A stretch of DNA of 64,000 nt from Rhizobium sp. Leaf262 (GCF_001422245.1 NZ_LMMM01000004.1:124001-188000); one strand, 5' to 3'. Positions 54,720-63,246 are shown, counted from the first letter of the stretch. Numbers and translations are program-made. Notes: generated from the sequence alone by a model not told the origin.

Positions 54720-54829
54720 AGTGCTTTTTTGTTATGCTGTTGATGGCCGGGGCCATTTTCACACCCGCTGAAGCGAAGGCGCCGCATATGTACGGCGCCG
54801 CCTTGGGGCATCTGCATCGCAACATGTAA
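54716..54829 (+). CDS. Small secreted protein (37 residues)
   Basis: A 37-residue frame with a GGGGAGC ribosome binding site. It begins with a signal-like segment MKCFFVMLLMAGAIFTPAEA and ends in a short His-rich tail (KAPHMYGAALGHLHRNM). Possibly a secreted or periplasmic small protein. Convergent with the FNR-type gene, whose stop is seven bases downstream. Confidence 0.5.
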   Translation: MKCFFVMLLMAGAIFTPAEAKAPHMYGAALGHLHRNM

Positions 54830-54835
54830 GACGGG

Positions 54836-55561
54836 TCAGTCGTTGCCCGCTGCCATGTTCAGCCCATCCATGTCGGGCACCGTGATGTGGCGGTTGTTTT
54901 CGATGCGGATCACGCCATCCTTGCGCAGTTTCGTCATCTGGCGGCTGACGGTTTCGATGGTCAGGCCCAGGAAATCCGCGATATCGGCGCGCGACAGGGG
55001 CAGGTCGAAGCAGGACCGGTCCTCGTTTTCAGGGTCGATATGGGTGGCGATGAGGTAGAGGAAACTGGCTACCTTCTCCTGCGCCGATTTGCGACCCAGT
55101 GTCAGCATCCAGTCGCGTGCTTCGTCGAGTTCCTTCAGCGACTGGCTGTGAAGCCTGCGCTCCATGCCGGGTACATCTCCCACCATGCGGTCTACCACGC
55201 GGCGCGGAAAGCTGCATATGTCCACATCGGTCGCAGCTTCCGCCGTCATGCTGCTTTCCACTATGAAGGGGCGACCGAGAAAATCGGGCGCAAATTGCAG
55301 CCCCACGATCTGCTGGCGGCCATCCGACATCATCTTGGACAGCTTGACCACGCCTTTAAGAATATTGGCGTAATAGGCGACCTCTTCGCCCTGGCCCAGC
55401 ATTTCATGGCCAAGGTCCAGTTTCCTGCGGCTTGAGTGACGGCTGAGTTCGACAAGCTGGTCCGGCGTCAGCACACCGCACAGTCCTCCGTGCCGCGCTT
55501 CGCAGGAGCGACAGACAACCGGGATCTCCGAGTTGTGGATGTTTCGCTGTAAGGTGTCCAT
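54836..55561 (-). CDS. fnrN: FNR/FnrN-type oxygen-responsive transcriptional regulator
   Basis: A 241-residue CRP/FNR regulator. Four cysteines fit a [4Fe-4S] cluster: C17-x2-C20-x7-C28 and C116 in DICSFPR. The cNMP-like domain is followed by a helix-turn-helix with LSRADIADFLGLTIETVSRQMTKLRKDG, whose ETVSRQ recognition helix matches FNR. In rhizobia FnrN senses low oxygen and drives microaerobic genes including hemN and fixNOQP. ATG 55561 is chosen; upstream extension lacks likeness. A FNR box lies upstream. Confidence 0.92.
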   Translation of the reverse strand: MDTLQRNIHNSEIPVVCRSCEARHGGLCGVLTPDQLVELSRHSSRRKLDLGHEMLGQGEEVAYYANILKGVVKLSKMMSDGRQQIVGLQFAPDFLGRPFIVESSMTAEAATDVDICSFPRRVVDRMVGDVPGMERRLHSQSLKELDEARDWMLTLGRKSAQEKVASFLYLIATHIDPENEDRSCFDLPLSRADIADFLGLTIETVSRQMTKLRKDGVIRIENNRHITVPDMDGLNMAAGND

Positions 55562-55679
55562 GCCGTATGTCCGATCGTAACGGCCAGCGCAAAGCCCGCC
55601 ATCGATCGATGTGCCCTTGACCCGCCCCGGCAAGCCGCAATCCCCCACGGCTTTTGATGCTGTGAGTTTATGCTCTGAC

Positions 55680-55693
55680 TTGATCGAAGTCAA
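55680..55693. promoter_or_regulatory. FNR/FixK box (anaerobox) between fnrN and hemN
   Basis: TTGAT-CGAA-GTCAA matches nine of ten fixed bases of the consensus TTGAT-N4-ATCAA. It lies about 120 bases before fnrN and 69 bases before the hemN start, so it can activate hemN and autoregulate fnrN. Confidence 0.75.
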
Positions 55694-55761
55694 AGTTGCA
55701 AACTGTCGCAGGCTGTATCCCATAGTCGCAGAATTGATACATGCTAAGAGGGGACAGTGTC

Positions 55762-57111
55762 GTGATCGAGCATCTGATTCAGAAATACGCCGCTGCCGTG
55801 CCGCGTTACACCAGCTACCCGACCGCGCCGCATTTTCACGAGGGAATCGATTCGGGCGTCTACGTCTCCTGGCTGGACAGGCTGGGCGCGGACAACGACC
55901 TGTCGCTTTACCTGCACATTCCCTATTGCGACCGGCTTTGCTGGTTCTGCGCCTGCCACACCAAGCATACGCTGAAATACGAGCCTATCGCGACCTATCT
56001 GAAATCCCTGCACCGGGAGATCGAAAAGGTCGGCCGCCACGTTTCGCGGGCTGCGACGGTCAAGGCCGTGCATTTCGGCGGCGGGTCGCCGACCATGCTC
56101 AGGCCGGATGATATGGTGGCGCTGATGGACTGTCTGCGCTCGGCATTCTCGTTTTCGCCGGATGTCGAGATCAGTGTCGAGATGGACCCGAACGATCTGG
56201 ACGCGGGGCGCTACGATGCGCTCGCGGCCATCGGCATGACGCGGGCGAGCCTCGGCGTGCAGGATTTCGATCCCAAGGTCCAACGCACCATCAACCGCAT
56301 CCAGACCTTCGAGCAGACGAAATCGGTGGTGGAGGCTGTCAGGGCGAGGGGTGTCCATTCGGTCAATTGCGATGTCCTCTACGGGCTTCCCTACCAGACG
56401 TTGACGACACTGGCCGAGACCGTCAGGCAGGTCATTTCGCTCGACCCGGATCGCATCGCGCTGTTTGGCTATGCCCATGTGCCATGGATGAAAAAACACC
56501 AGACGATGATCCCGGAACGCGCTCTTCCGAACGTCATGTTGCGCTATCAGCAGATGGTGACGGCGGCGCAGATGCTGGTTGCTGCCGGTTATGTCGCCAT
56601 CGGCATAGACCATTTCGCCAAGCCGGGCGACAGCCTGTCGATGGCGATGAGAGAAGGCGCGCTGAAACGCAATTTTCAGGGCTATACGGATGACAGCGCC
56701 GATGCGCTGATTGGTCTCGGCGCGTCCGCTATCGGCAGATTGCCGCAGGGCTATGTGCAGAACATGCCTGCAACCGGCGAGTATGAGCGGATGGCTGATG
56801 GCGACGATCTCTGCGTCGTGCGCGGTATCGAACTATCACAGGAAGACCGCGTCCGCGCCTTCGTCATCGAACGCATCATGTGCGATTTTTCGCTCGACCT
56901 TGCTGGTCTCGCGACCCTCTACGGCGCGGCGGCATCCGATGCTATCGATGAGGTGCTGCAATTTGCAAGGGTCGAGCAGGATGGCCTTGTGGCGATGGAT
57001 GGCGATGTGTTTTGCCTGACGGAAACCGGAAAACCCTTCGCCAGAAGCATTGCCGCCGCCTTTGATACCTATCTTTCCAGCGGGCGCGGACGTCATTCGG
57101 TTGCTGTTTGA
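55762..57111 (+). CDS. hemN: Oxygen-independent coproporphyrinogen III oxidase
   Basis: A 449-residue radical SAM enzyme for haem synthesis without oxygen. The cluster motif is C56-x3-C60-x2-C63-x-C65 in PYCDRLCWFCAC; FGGGSPTML and the C-terminal HemN domain follow. Start GTG 55762 has AGAGGGG eight bases upstream and gives the family N-terminus IEHLIQKYAAAVPRYTSYPT; ATG 55741 adds seven residues and lacks a binding site. The FNR box upstream suits induction under low oxygen. Confidence 0.95.
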   Translation: MIEHLIQKYAAAVPRYTSYPTAPHFHEGIDSGVYVSWLDRLGADNDLSLYLHIPYCDRLCWFCACHTKHTLKYEPIATYLKSLHREIEKVGRHVSRAATVKAVHFGGGSPTMLRPDDMVALMDCLRSAFSFSPDVEISVEMDPNDLDAGRYDALAAIGMTRASLGVQDFDPKVQRTINRIQTFEQTKSVVEAVRARGVHSVNCDVLYGLPYQTLTTLAETVRQVISLDPDRIALFGYAHVPWMKKHQTMIPERALPNVMLRYQQMVTAAQMLVAAGYVAIGIDHFAKPGDSLSMAMREGALKRNFQGYTDDSADALIGLGASAIGRLPQGYVQNMPATGEYERMADGDDLCVVRGIELSQEDRVRAFVIERIMCDFSLDLAGLATLYGAAASDAIDEVLQFARVEQDGLVAMDGDVFCLTETGKPFARSIAAAFDTYLSSGRGRHSVAV

Positions 57112-57214
57112 GCAACACTTTGCCCTGAAAATTCAATGATGCTGTACGAACCCATTGGCTTTTTTGCGCAAGTTCCCTATGTGGTGCGTCATACATTTGG
57201 ACATACGAAGGATT

Positions 57215-57499
57215 ATGGGCGTGACAGCTACATTCGACAAGGTTGCAGACATTATCGCTGATACAAGCGAAATCGACCGCGAGACCATTACGCCGGAAAG
57301 CCACACGATCGACGATCTGGGCATCGACAGCCTCGACTTCCTGGATATCGTTTTCGCGATCGACAAGGAATTCGGCATCAAGATCCCGCTCGAGCAGTGG
57401 ACGCAGGAAGTCAACGAAGGCAAGGTTTCCACCGAGGAATACTTCGTTCTCAAGAACCTCTGCGCCAAGATCGACGAGCTGAAGGCCGCCAAGGGCTGA
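57215..57499 (+). CDS. acpXL: Very-long-chain acyl carrier protein AcpXL
   Basis: A 94-residue acyl carrier protein specific to synthesis of 27-hydroxyoctacosanoate for lipid A. Phosphopantetheine site is S39 in [12 protein letters not shown]. The AcpXL-specific C-terminal [20 protein letters not shown] is clear. Starts at ATG 57215 or GTG 57221 (the shorter is more family-like); AAGGATT lies upstream of both. It heads the cluster with fabZXL, fabF2XL, fabF1XL, an alcohol dehydrogenase and lpxXL. Confidence 0.96.
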   Translation: MGVTATFDKVADIIADTSEIDRETITPESHTIDDLGIDSLDFLDIVFAIDKEFGIKIPLEQWTQEVNEGKVSTEEYFVLKNLCAKIDELKAAKG

Positions 57500-57533
57500 T
57501 GATTTGAGGAGGCTGCTTCGGCGCCTCCGTACG

Positions 57534-57654
57534 TCCCTCATTCCTGTGCTTGTCACAGGAATCCAGCCAGCCCAAGTCCTTGGGCTGAAAAGACTCCCTC
57601 CGCCGCGCAGACGCGCGACGACTGGATTCCTGTGACAAGCACAGGAATGAGGGA
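57534..57654. repeat. Nested palindromic intergenic element, copy D
   Basis: A 121-base element with a perfect 33-bp terminal inverted repeat (57534-57566 and 57622-57654). Each arm contains ATTCCTGTG-CTTGT-CACAGGAAT or its complement; the middle has the palindrome CAGCCCAAG-TC-CTTGGGCTG. It lies between acpXL and fabZXL. Confidence 0.95.
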
Positions 57655-57699
57655 GGTATACGGTTGGTGCTGTGCATCCACCCAATCCATGGACGGAAC

Positions 57700-58179
57700 A
57701 TGCTTCTAGAATATTTCCAGATGGTGGACCGCATCGAGTCCATCGACCGCTCTGCCCGCATTCTCAAAGCGCGCTCCGTCGTGCCTGCCCAGAGCCCTGT
57801 CTTCGAAGGCCATTTTCCCGGCATGCCGCTGGTTCCCGGCGTTCTGCTGATCGAAACGATGGCCCAGACATCCGGCATGCTGGTTCTCGCCATGACCGAT
57901 TTCGCCGCCATGCCGTTTCTGATGACAGTCGATGGTGCGAAAATGCGGACCTTCGTCGAGCCGAATGCTGTTCTCGATATCGAGGCCTATCTGGAGCATG
58001 ACGGTTCAGGCTTTGCGGTGACGAAGGCGAAGATCACGTCTGAGGGCAAAAAGGTGTGCGATGCGCAGTTGAAGCTGCGGACCATGCCGTTCAGCGAAAT
58101 TCCGCTTGGACCCATCGTGAAGAAGCGCGCCGAGGAAATCGGACTTATGGCTGCAATTGCGGCTGATACGTCGGTTTAA
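57700..58179 (+). CDS. fabZXL: 3-hydroxyacyl-ACP dehydratase of the AcpXL cluster
   Basis: A 159-residue hot-dog-fold dehydratase. The catalytic His and Glu are in EGHFPGMPLVPGVLLIETMAQ (H38, E52). It removes water from hydroxyacyl-AcpXL during very long chain synthesis. ATG 57700 with ACGGAAC close upstream. It is flanked on both sides by near-identical palindromic elements D and E. Confidence 0.93.
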   Translation: MLLEYFQMVDRIESIDRSARILKARSVVPAQSPVFEGHFPGMPLVPGVLLIETMAQTSGMLVLAMTDFAAMPFLMTVDGAKMRTFVEPNAVLDIEAYLEHDGSGFAVTKAKITSEGKKVCDAQLKLRTMPFSEIPLGPIVKKRAEEIGLMAAIAADTSV

Positions 58180-58185
58180 CGCACC

Positions 58186-58304
58186 CCCTCATTCCTGTGC
58201 TTGTCACAGGAATCCAGTCAGCCCAAGTCCTTGGGCTGAAAAGACTTGTCCCGTCGCGCAGACGCGCGACGACTGGATTCCTGTGACAAGCACAGGAATG
58301 AGGG
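58186..58304. repeat. Nested palindromic intergenic element, copy E
   Basis: A 119-base element, nearly identical to copy D and in the same orientation, with a perfect 32-bp terminal inverted repeat (58186-58217 and 58273-58304). It differs from D by only a few bases in the centre. It lies after fabZXL; the remaining 58305-58485 shows no gene. Confidence 0.95.
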
Positions 58305-58485
58305 CGGGACCTGCGACATTGACCCCAATAAACGATGAAAATCCATGCATTGCGACGCGTCTTTGGGCCTTCGCCATTGCAAAGCTGCATCTCGCCCTTT
58401 ATTTCGCATGGCATGTGCGGTCTCCAAGACCGCTTTCAAAAGCTGGCCTGCTTCTTCACGGGCGAGCGACGAAGGATGACAGATA

Positions 58486-59679
58486 ATGAAGTCTGACAAT
58501 GATGTGGTGATTACCGGGGTCGGTATCGTGACCTGTCATGGTGTCGGTATCGATGCCCATATTGCGCTGCTGTCGGCAGGCGCAGCACCCGAGGCAATCG
58601 TCGAGACCGAGAAATTCGCTCCCTATCCGATCCATCCGCTGCCGGAGATCGACTGGTCGAGCCAGATCGGCCGCAAGGATCAGCGCCAGATGGAAAACTG
58701 GCAGCGTCTTGGCGTGTTCGCCGCCGGTCTGGCGCTGGATGATGCTGGCCTGAAGACGGATGCAGAGGCCTGCGGCACCATGGACATGATCGTCGCTGCC
58801 GGTGGTGGCGAGCGCGACATCAATGTCGATACGCTGATCGTGGACGAAGGCCTGAAACGCAACGACCGCGAAGTCATGCTCAATGAAAAGCTGACGACTG
58901 AATTGCGCCCGACGCTGTTTCTGGCCCAGCTGTCCAACCTCATGGCGGGCAACATCTCCATCGTCCACAAGGTCACCGGCTCCTCGCGCACCTTCATGGG
59001 TGAAGAGGCTGCGGGCATATCCGCCGTCGAAACCGCGTTCTACCGCATCCGCTCCGGCGAATCGAGCCACGCCCTTGTCGGCGGTGCCTTCGCTGCCGAA
59101 CGTCCAGACATGACGCTGCTTTTCGAAGCCATCGGCGCGCATGCGCAGGGTGAGTGGCAGCCGCTGTGGTCGCGTGCGGACCGTGAGGGCGGTGGCATGA
59201 TCACCGGGTCCGTCGGTGCCTTCCTCGTTCTGGAATCCCGCAAGCGGGCGGAAGCACGCGGCGCGAAGATTTATGCCCGCATCGATGCCATCGAGGGTGA
59301 TCGCGGTGCGCGTGAAGACGGCAAATTCGAAACCCGGCTGGAGCGTCTTCTGGCCCCTGCAAAGGATGATGCCGCAACGGTCGTCTTCTCCGGCGCCAGC
59401 GGCTATGATGCCGTGACGGCTCGTGAGAAGGACGCGCTGGCGAAGGCGCTGCCTGCATCCGCTCTACGCGGCTTTGGCGGTGTCACCGGTCATGGACTTG
59501 AAGCGCAGTTCCCGCTGGGTTTGGCACTTGCAGCCCTTGCGCTGCAAAGCGGCGCGAAGGTTCCAGCCTTCGATGCGTCCGCCGAAAAGCCGATGACATC
59601 AGCCGCCACGCAGGCCGTCGTTACCACCGTTGGCCATGTTCGCGGCGAAGGCGTTGCCGTGCTTTCCAAAGATTCTTGA
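58486..59679 (+). CDS. fabF2XL: Ketosynthase-like protein FabF2XL lacking catalytic residues
   Basis: A 397-residue KAS-fold protein, first of two ketosynthases in the AcpXL cluster. The position of the active-site Cys is lost: the segment GNISIVHKVTGSSRTFMG has no Cys where KAS II has TACATG. The first His motif (NAHGTST in FabF) is replaced by SGASGYDAV; the second, GFGGVTGHGLE, keeps its His. The protein is therefore unlikely to condense on its own and may be a chain-length-factor-like partner of FabF1XL. ATG 58486; FabF1XL begins 12 bases after the stop. Confidence 0.9.
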   Translation: MKSDNDVVITGVGIVTCHGVGIDAHIALLSAGAAPEAIVETEKFAPYPIHPLPEIDWSSQIGRKDQRQMENWQRLGVFAAGLALDDAGLKTDAEACGTMDMIVAAGGGERDINVDTLIVDEGLKRNDREVMLNEKLTTELRPTLFLAQLSNLMAGNISIVHKVTGSSRTFMGEEAAGISAVETAFYRIRSGESSHALVGGAFAAERPDMTLLFEAIGAHAQGEWQPLWSRADREGGGMITGSVGAFLVLESRKRAEARGAKIYARIDAIEGDRGAREDGKFETRLERLLAPAKDDAATVVFSGASGYDAVTAREKDALAKALPASALRGFGGVTGHGLEAQFPLGLALAALALQSGAKVPAFDASAEKPMTSAATQAVVTTVGHVRGEGVAVLSKDS

Positions 59680-59691
59680 GGAGTAGACACC

Positions 59692-60978
59692 ATGGCGTCC
59701 AGCAATTTCAGGGATCACCTCGGTCGCCCCATCGTCGCCGTTACCGGCATGGGCATCATCACCTCGCTCGGTCAGGGGCTTGAGGACAATTGGGCGGCAT
59801 TGACGTCCGGCAAGTCGGGCATCCACAAGATCACCCGTTTTCCGACCGACAACCTGTCGACCCGCATTTGCGGCACGGTGGATTTCATCGAGATCCCCAA
59901 GCCAAACTCGGTCGAGCGCTCCTTTGCCTTTGCCCGCGAAACCACCATCGAGGCCTTGGCGCAGGCCGGTCTTTCCGGTGATTTCAACGGTCCGCTGTTT
60001 CTGGCAGCACCGCCCATCGAGCCGGAATGGAGTGCCCGTTTCGAACTCGGCGATCGTTCGCCGCCCGCTGCAAAGCCCGGCGATGCCTATGACCGCTTCA
60101 TGGCCGCACTGCGTGAGCGTCCCGATCCCGAGTTTCAGGAAGCGGCTCTGTTCGGCGCGATTTCCGAGCGTCTGGCCGACCGTTTCGGCACCCGAGGACT
60201 GCCCGTGACGCTCTCCACGGCCTGTGCATCGGGCGCGACTGCCATTCAGCTTGGTGTCGAAGCCATCCGTCAGGGACGCACGGATCGAGCACTGACGGTT
60301 GCGACCGATGGTTCGGTCAGCGCCGAAGCGCTCATCCGCTTCTCGCTGCTGTCTGCACTTTCAACGCAGAACGATCCGCCGGAAAAGGCATCGAAGCCCT
60401 TCAGCAAGGACCGCGATGGCTTCGTCATCGCCGAAGGTGCTGCAACGCTGGTGCTGGAATCGCTGGAAGCAGCCGTCGCCCGTGGCGCGAAAATCCTCGG
60501 CATCATCAAGGGTGCCGGTGAAAAGGCCGATAGTTTCCACCGCACCCGCTCGTCACCGGATGGTGGCCCGGCGATTGCGACCATCCGCGCGGCGCTTGCC
60601 GATGCAGGCGTGGCCGAAGGCGATATCAATTACATCAACGCCCACGGCACCTCAACGCCAGAAAACGACAAGATGGAATATGGCTCCATGCTCGCCGTCT
60701 TCGGTGAGGGGCTTAAATCCATTCCCGTCTCGTCCAACAAGTCGATGATCGGCCACACGCTGACGGCGGCCGGTGCGGTTGAAGCGGTGTTTTCGCTGCA
60801 AACCATGCTGACTGGAACGGTTCCGCCGACCATCAACTACACCAATCCAGACCCGACGATTGCGCTCGACGTGGTGCCGAATGTGAAGCGCGATGCGGAG
60901 GTTACCGCCGTGCTGTCCAACTCCTTCGGCTTCGGCGGCCAGAACGCAAGCCTTGTCATGACGCGGGAACCGGCTTAA
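59692..60978 (+). CDS. fabF1XL: Beta-ketoacyl-ACP synthase FabF1XL
   Basis: A 428-residue KAS II-type enzyme with a full active site: C178 in LSTACASGATA, H318 in NAHGTSTPEND, K350 and H355 in NKSMIGHTLTAAG. The C-terminal SNSFGFGGQNASLVM is typical. It probably carries out the elongation in very long chain fatty acid synthesis with FabF2XL as partner. ATG 59692 follows GAGGAG. Confidence 0.95.
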   Translation: MASSNFRDHLGRPIVAVTGMGIITSLGQGLEDNWAALTSGKSGIHKITRFPTDNLSTRICGTVDFIEIPKPNSVERSFAFARETTIEALAQAGLSGDFNGPLFLAAPPIEPEWSARFELGDRSPPAAKPGDAYDRFMAALRERPDPEFQEAALFGAISERLADRFGTRGLPVTLSTACASGATAIQLGVEAIRQGRTDRALTVATDGSVSAEALIRFSLLSALSTQNDPPEKASKPFSKDRDGFVIAEGAATLVLESLEAAVARGAKILGIIKGAGEKADSFHRTRSSPDGGPAIATIRAALADAGVAEGDINYINAHGTSTPENDKMEYGSMLAVFGEGLKSIPVSSNKSMIGHTLTAAGAVEAVFSLQTMLTGTVPPTINYTNPDPTIALDVVPNVKRDAEVTAVLSNSFGFGGQNASLVMTREPA

Positions 60979-61031
60979 GCGGTTCCCCAACTCGAAAACA
61001 ATAAGAACGCCTCCGGGCGAAGGACTTCATT

Positions 61032-62060
61032 ATGCGCGCCTTGCAACTCGTTGATGATCGTAAGCTTGAAAGAGTGGACCTGCCCGAGCCGGAAGCACCG
61101 GCACCGGGCGAAGTCACGCTTCGGGTCAAGGCCGTGGCGCTGAACCACATCGATGTCTGGGGCTGGCGCGGTATGGCATTCGCCAAGCGCAAGATGCCGC
61201 TCACCATCGGTGCGGAAGCATCCGGCGTGGTTGAAGCCATCGGCCCCGGCGTGTCCAATGTCCTGCCGGGCCAGCTCGTCTCGATCTATGGCGCGCGCAC
61301 CTGCGGTCGCTGCCACCACTGCGTGGCCGGTCGCGATAATCTGTGCGAAAATGTCGGTGGCGTCCACGGCTTCCATCTGGATGGCTTTGCGCAGGAAAAG
61401 ATCAACATTCCCGCCCGTCAGCTGGTGCTCGCACCGCCCGGCGTCGATGCCGTTGCAGCGGCCCTTGCACCTGTGACGTTTGGAACCGTCGAACACATGC
61501 TCTTCGATAATGCCAAGCTCCAGCCGGGCGAAACCATCCTCATTCACGCTGGCGGCTCTGGCATTGGCTCCGCTGCCATTCAGCTCGCCAAGAAAATGGG
61601 CTGCACCGTCATCACGACAGTCGGTTCTGATGACAAGATCGAGCGCGCCAAGGCGCTGGGTGCCGATCACGTCATCAATTACCGTGTGGACCGCTTCGAA
61701 GGCGTCGTGCGCAAGCTGACCAAGAAGAAGGGCGTCGATGTCGTCTTCGAACATGTCGGTAAGGACACCTGGGCAGGCTCCATGTTCTGCCTCAAGCGCG
61801 GTGGCCGTCTCGTTACCTGCGGTTCCACGTCGGGCGTGTCCTCGGAAATCAACCTGATGATGCTGTTCCAGCAGCAGTTGAAGCTGCTCGGCTCCTTCGG
61901 TTGCCGCATGGAAAACATGGCCGATGCCATGCAGAAAATGGCGCGTGGTCTCGTTCACCCTGTTATCGATACCAAAGTCACCTTCGACACCATCGAAACG
62001 GCGCTGGAGCGTATGGAGACCCGTCAGGTCTTCGGCAAAATCGTTCTGCGGATGGACTGA
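61032..62060 (+). CDS. adhXL: Zinc-binding MDR alcohol dehydrogenase of the AcpXL cluster
   Basis: A 342-residue medium-chain dehydrogenase. The four structural zinc cysteines C91, C94, C97 and C105 (CGRCHHCVAGRDNLC) are present, but the usual catalytic zinc ligands are not (ALNHIDVW and GAEASG where C and GHE are normal). NADPH-binding motif HAGGSGIGSAAIQ follows. Quinone-oxidoreductase-like. Its role in the pathway is uncertain; it could act as an enoyl reductase. ATG 61032; lpxXL starts six bases after the stop. Confidence 0.9.
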   Translation: MRALQLVDDRKLERVDLPEPEAPAPGEVTLRVKAVALNHIDVWGWRGMAFAKRKMPLTIGAEASGVVEAIGPGVSNVLPGQLVSIYGARTCGRCHHCVAGRDNLCENVGGVHGFHLDGFAQEKINIPARQLVLAPPGVDAVAAALAPVTFGTVEHMLFDNAKLQPGETILIHAGGSGIGSAAIQLAKKMGCTVITTVGSDDKIERAKALGADHVINYRVDRFEGVVRKLTKKKGVDVVFEHVGKDTWAGSMFCLKRGGRLVTCGSTSGVSSEINLMMLFQQQLKLLGSFGCRMENMADAMQKMARGLVHPVIDTKVTFDTIETALERMETRQVFGKIVLRMD

Positions 62061-62065
62061 CGCCA

Positions 62066-63001
62066 TTGAAAATGTTCATCACGCGCGTCGTTCTGGCGCT
62101 CGAAAACTTCCGCCAGTGGCTGAACGCAACGATTGCGTTCAGCGTTCTGAACCTGCTGAAGCTTCTGCCGGCTGACCCGGCCATCAATTTCGCAGACAGG
62201 CTCGCCCGCAAGATCGGGCCGAAGACGCCGCGCCATAAGCTGATGCTGTTCAATCTGGCCCGCGCCTACCCTGAGAAATCGGAAGAGGAGCGGCTGGAGA
62301 TTGCGCTGGATAGCTGGGGCAATATGGGCCGCCTCGCTGCCGAATACGTCTTTCTGGACCGCCTGTTCGATTTTGATCCGGCCAATACCAAGCCGGGCAG
62401 GGTGGAAGTCATCGGCACGGAGACGTTTCTGGAACTGCGCGACAATCCGCGCCCCTTCATCGTCTTCACTGCCCATTCCGGCAATTTCGAACTGCTGCCC
62501 GTCGCAGGCTCTGCTTTCGGCCTCGATGTGACCGTGCTGTTTCGTCCGCCGAACAATCCCTATGTGGCAAAGCGCATCTTCGATTTCCGCAAGGAGCGTA
62601 TGGGCAACCTCGTTCCGTCGCATGCGGGCTCGTCCTTTGCGCTGGCACGTCAGTTGGAAAAGGGCGGCGGCATCGGCGTTCTGGTGGATCAGAAATTCCG
62701 CAAGGGCCTGCCCACCAAATTCTTCGGCAATGACGTCCTGACCAACCCGCTGCTGGCAAAGCTGGTGCGCCAGTTCGGTTGCGATGTGTTTCCGGCGCGC
62801 TGCATTCGTTTGCCGGACAATCGTTATCGTCTGGAAATAGAGCCGAAGGTCGAGATACCCTTGAATGAGAAGGGTGCCGTTGATGTTCAGAAGACCGCGC
62901 AGCTTCTCAACGACAAGGTTGAAAGCTGGGTGCGCGAATATCCTGGCCAATGGCTGTGGTATCACGACCGCTGGCACATCAAGGATAGAATCGAAGAGTA
63001 G
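62066..63001 (+). CDS. lpxXL: Very-long-chain lipid A acyltransferase LpxXL
   Basis: A 311-residue LpxL/HtrB-family acyltransferase that transfers 27-hydroxyoctacosanoate from AcpXL to lipid A. An N-terminal hydrophobic stretch anchors it; the catalytic H-x4-E is H137 and E142 in TAHSGNFELLP. Further motifs GGGIGVLVDQKFRKG and LRLEIEPK-like region follow. TTG 62066 (giving MKMFITRVV) is chosen by family likeness; ATG 62072 two codons later is also possible. Last gene of the cluster. Confidence 0.93.
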   Translation: MKMFITRVVLALENFRQWLNATIAFSVLNLLKLLPADPAINFADRLARKIGPKTPRHKLMLFNLARAYPEKSEEERLEIALDSWGNMGRLAAEYVFLDRLFDFDPANTKPGRVEVIGTETFLELRDNPRPFIVFTAHSGNFELLPVAGSAFGLDVTVLFRPPNNPYVAKRIFDFRKERMGNLVPSHAGSSFALARQLEKGGGIGVLVDQKFRKGLPTKFFGNDVLTNPLLAKLVRQFGCDVFPARCIRLPDNRYRLEIEPKVEIPLNEKGAVDVQKTAQLLNDKVESWVREYPGQWLWYHDRWHIKDRIEE

Positions 63002-63035
63002 AAAAGTCGCATATGCGGGAGTGAAGCCAGATAAC

Positions 63036-63080
63036 ATCCCAAGATTGTGAATGTATATTGTTCTTCACAATTTCTGGGAT
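63036..63080 (+). terminator. Imperfect hairpin after lpxXL
   Basis: ATCCCAAGATTGTGAA (63036-63051) faces TTCACAATTTCTGGGAT (63064-63080) with one bulge, followed by TTGTT. It could end the lipid A cluster transcript. Confidence 0.5.
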
Positions 63081-63246
63081 TTGTTAAAGCTGGTCCGCGT
63101 GTGTTAATTTATGTTTGTGTGTAATGGCGATGCTGTTTCTCGTTACGTCATTTTTTACGGTGATACCTTATAACGAGTCTCATGCCGCTGGGCCGGAGTG
63201 AAGTTGAACGTGCGAATGGCGCACTGTCATCCGGGGGGGATTCGGG

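Noticed and set aside
57534-58304. Composite transposon formed by elements D and E
   Set aside because: No transposase and no evident target-site duplication; the enclosed gene is an integral member of the lipid A cluster.
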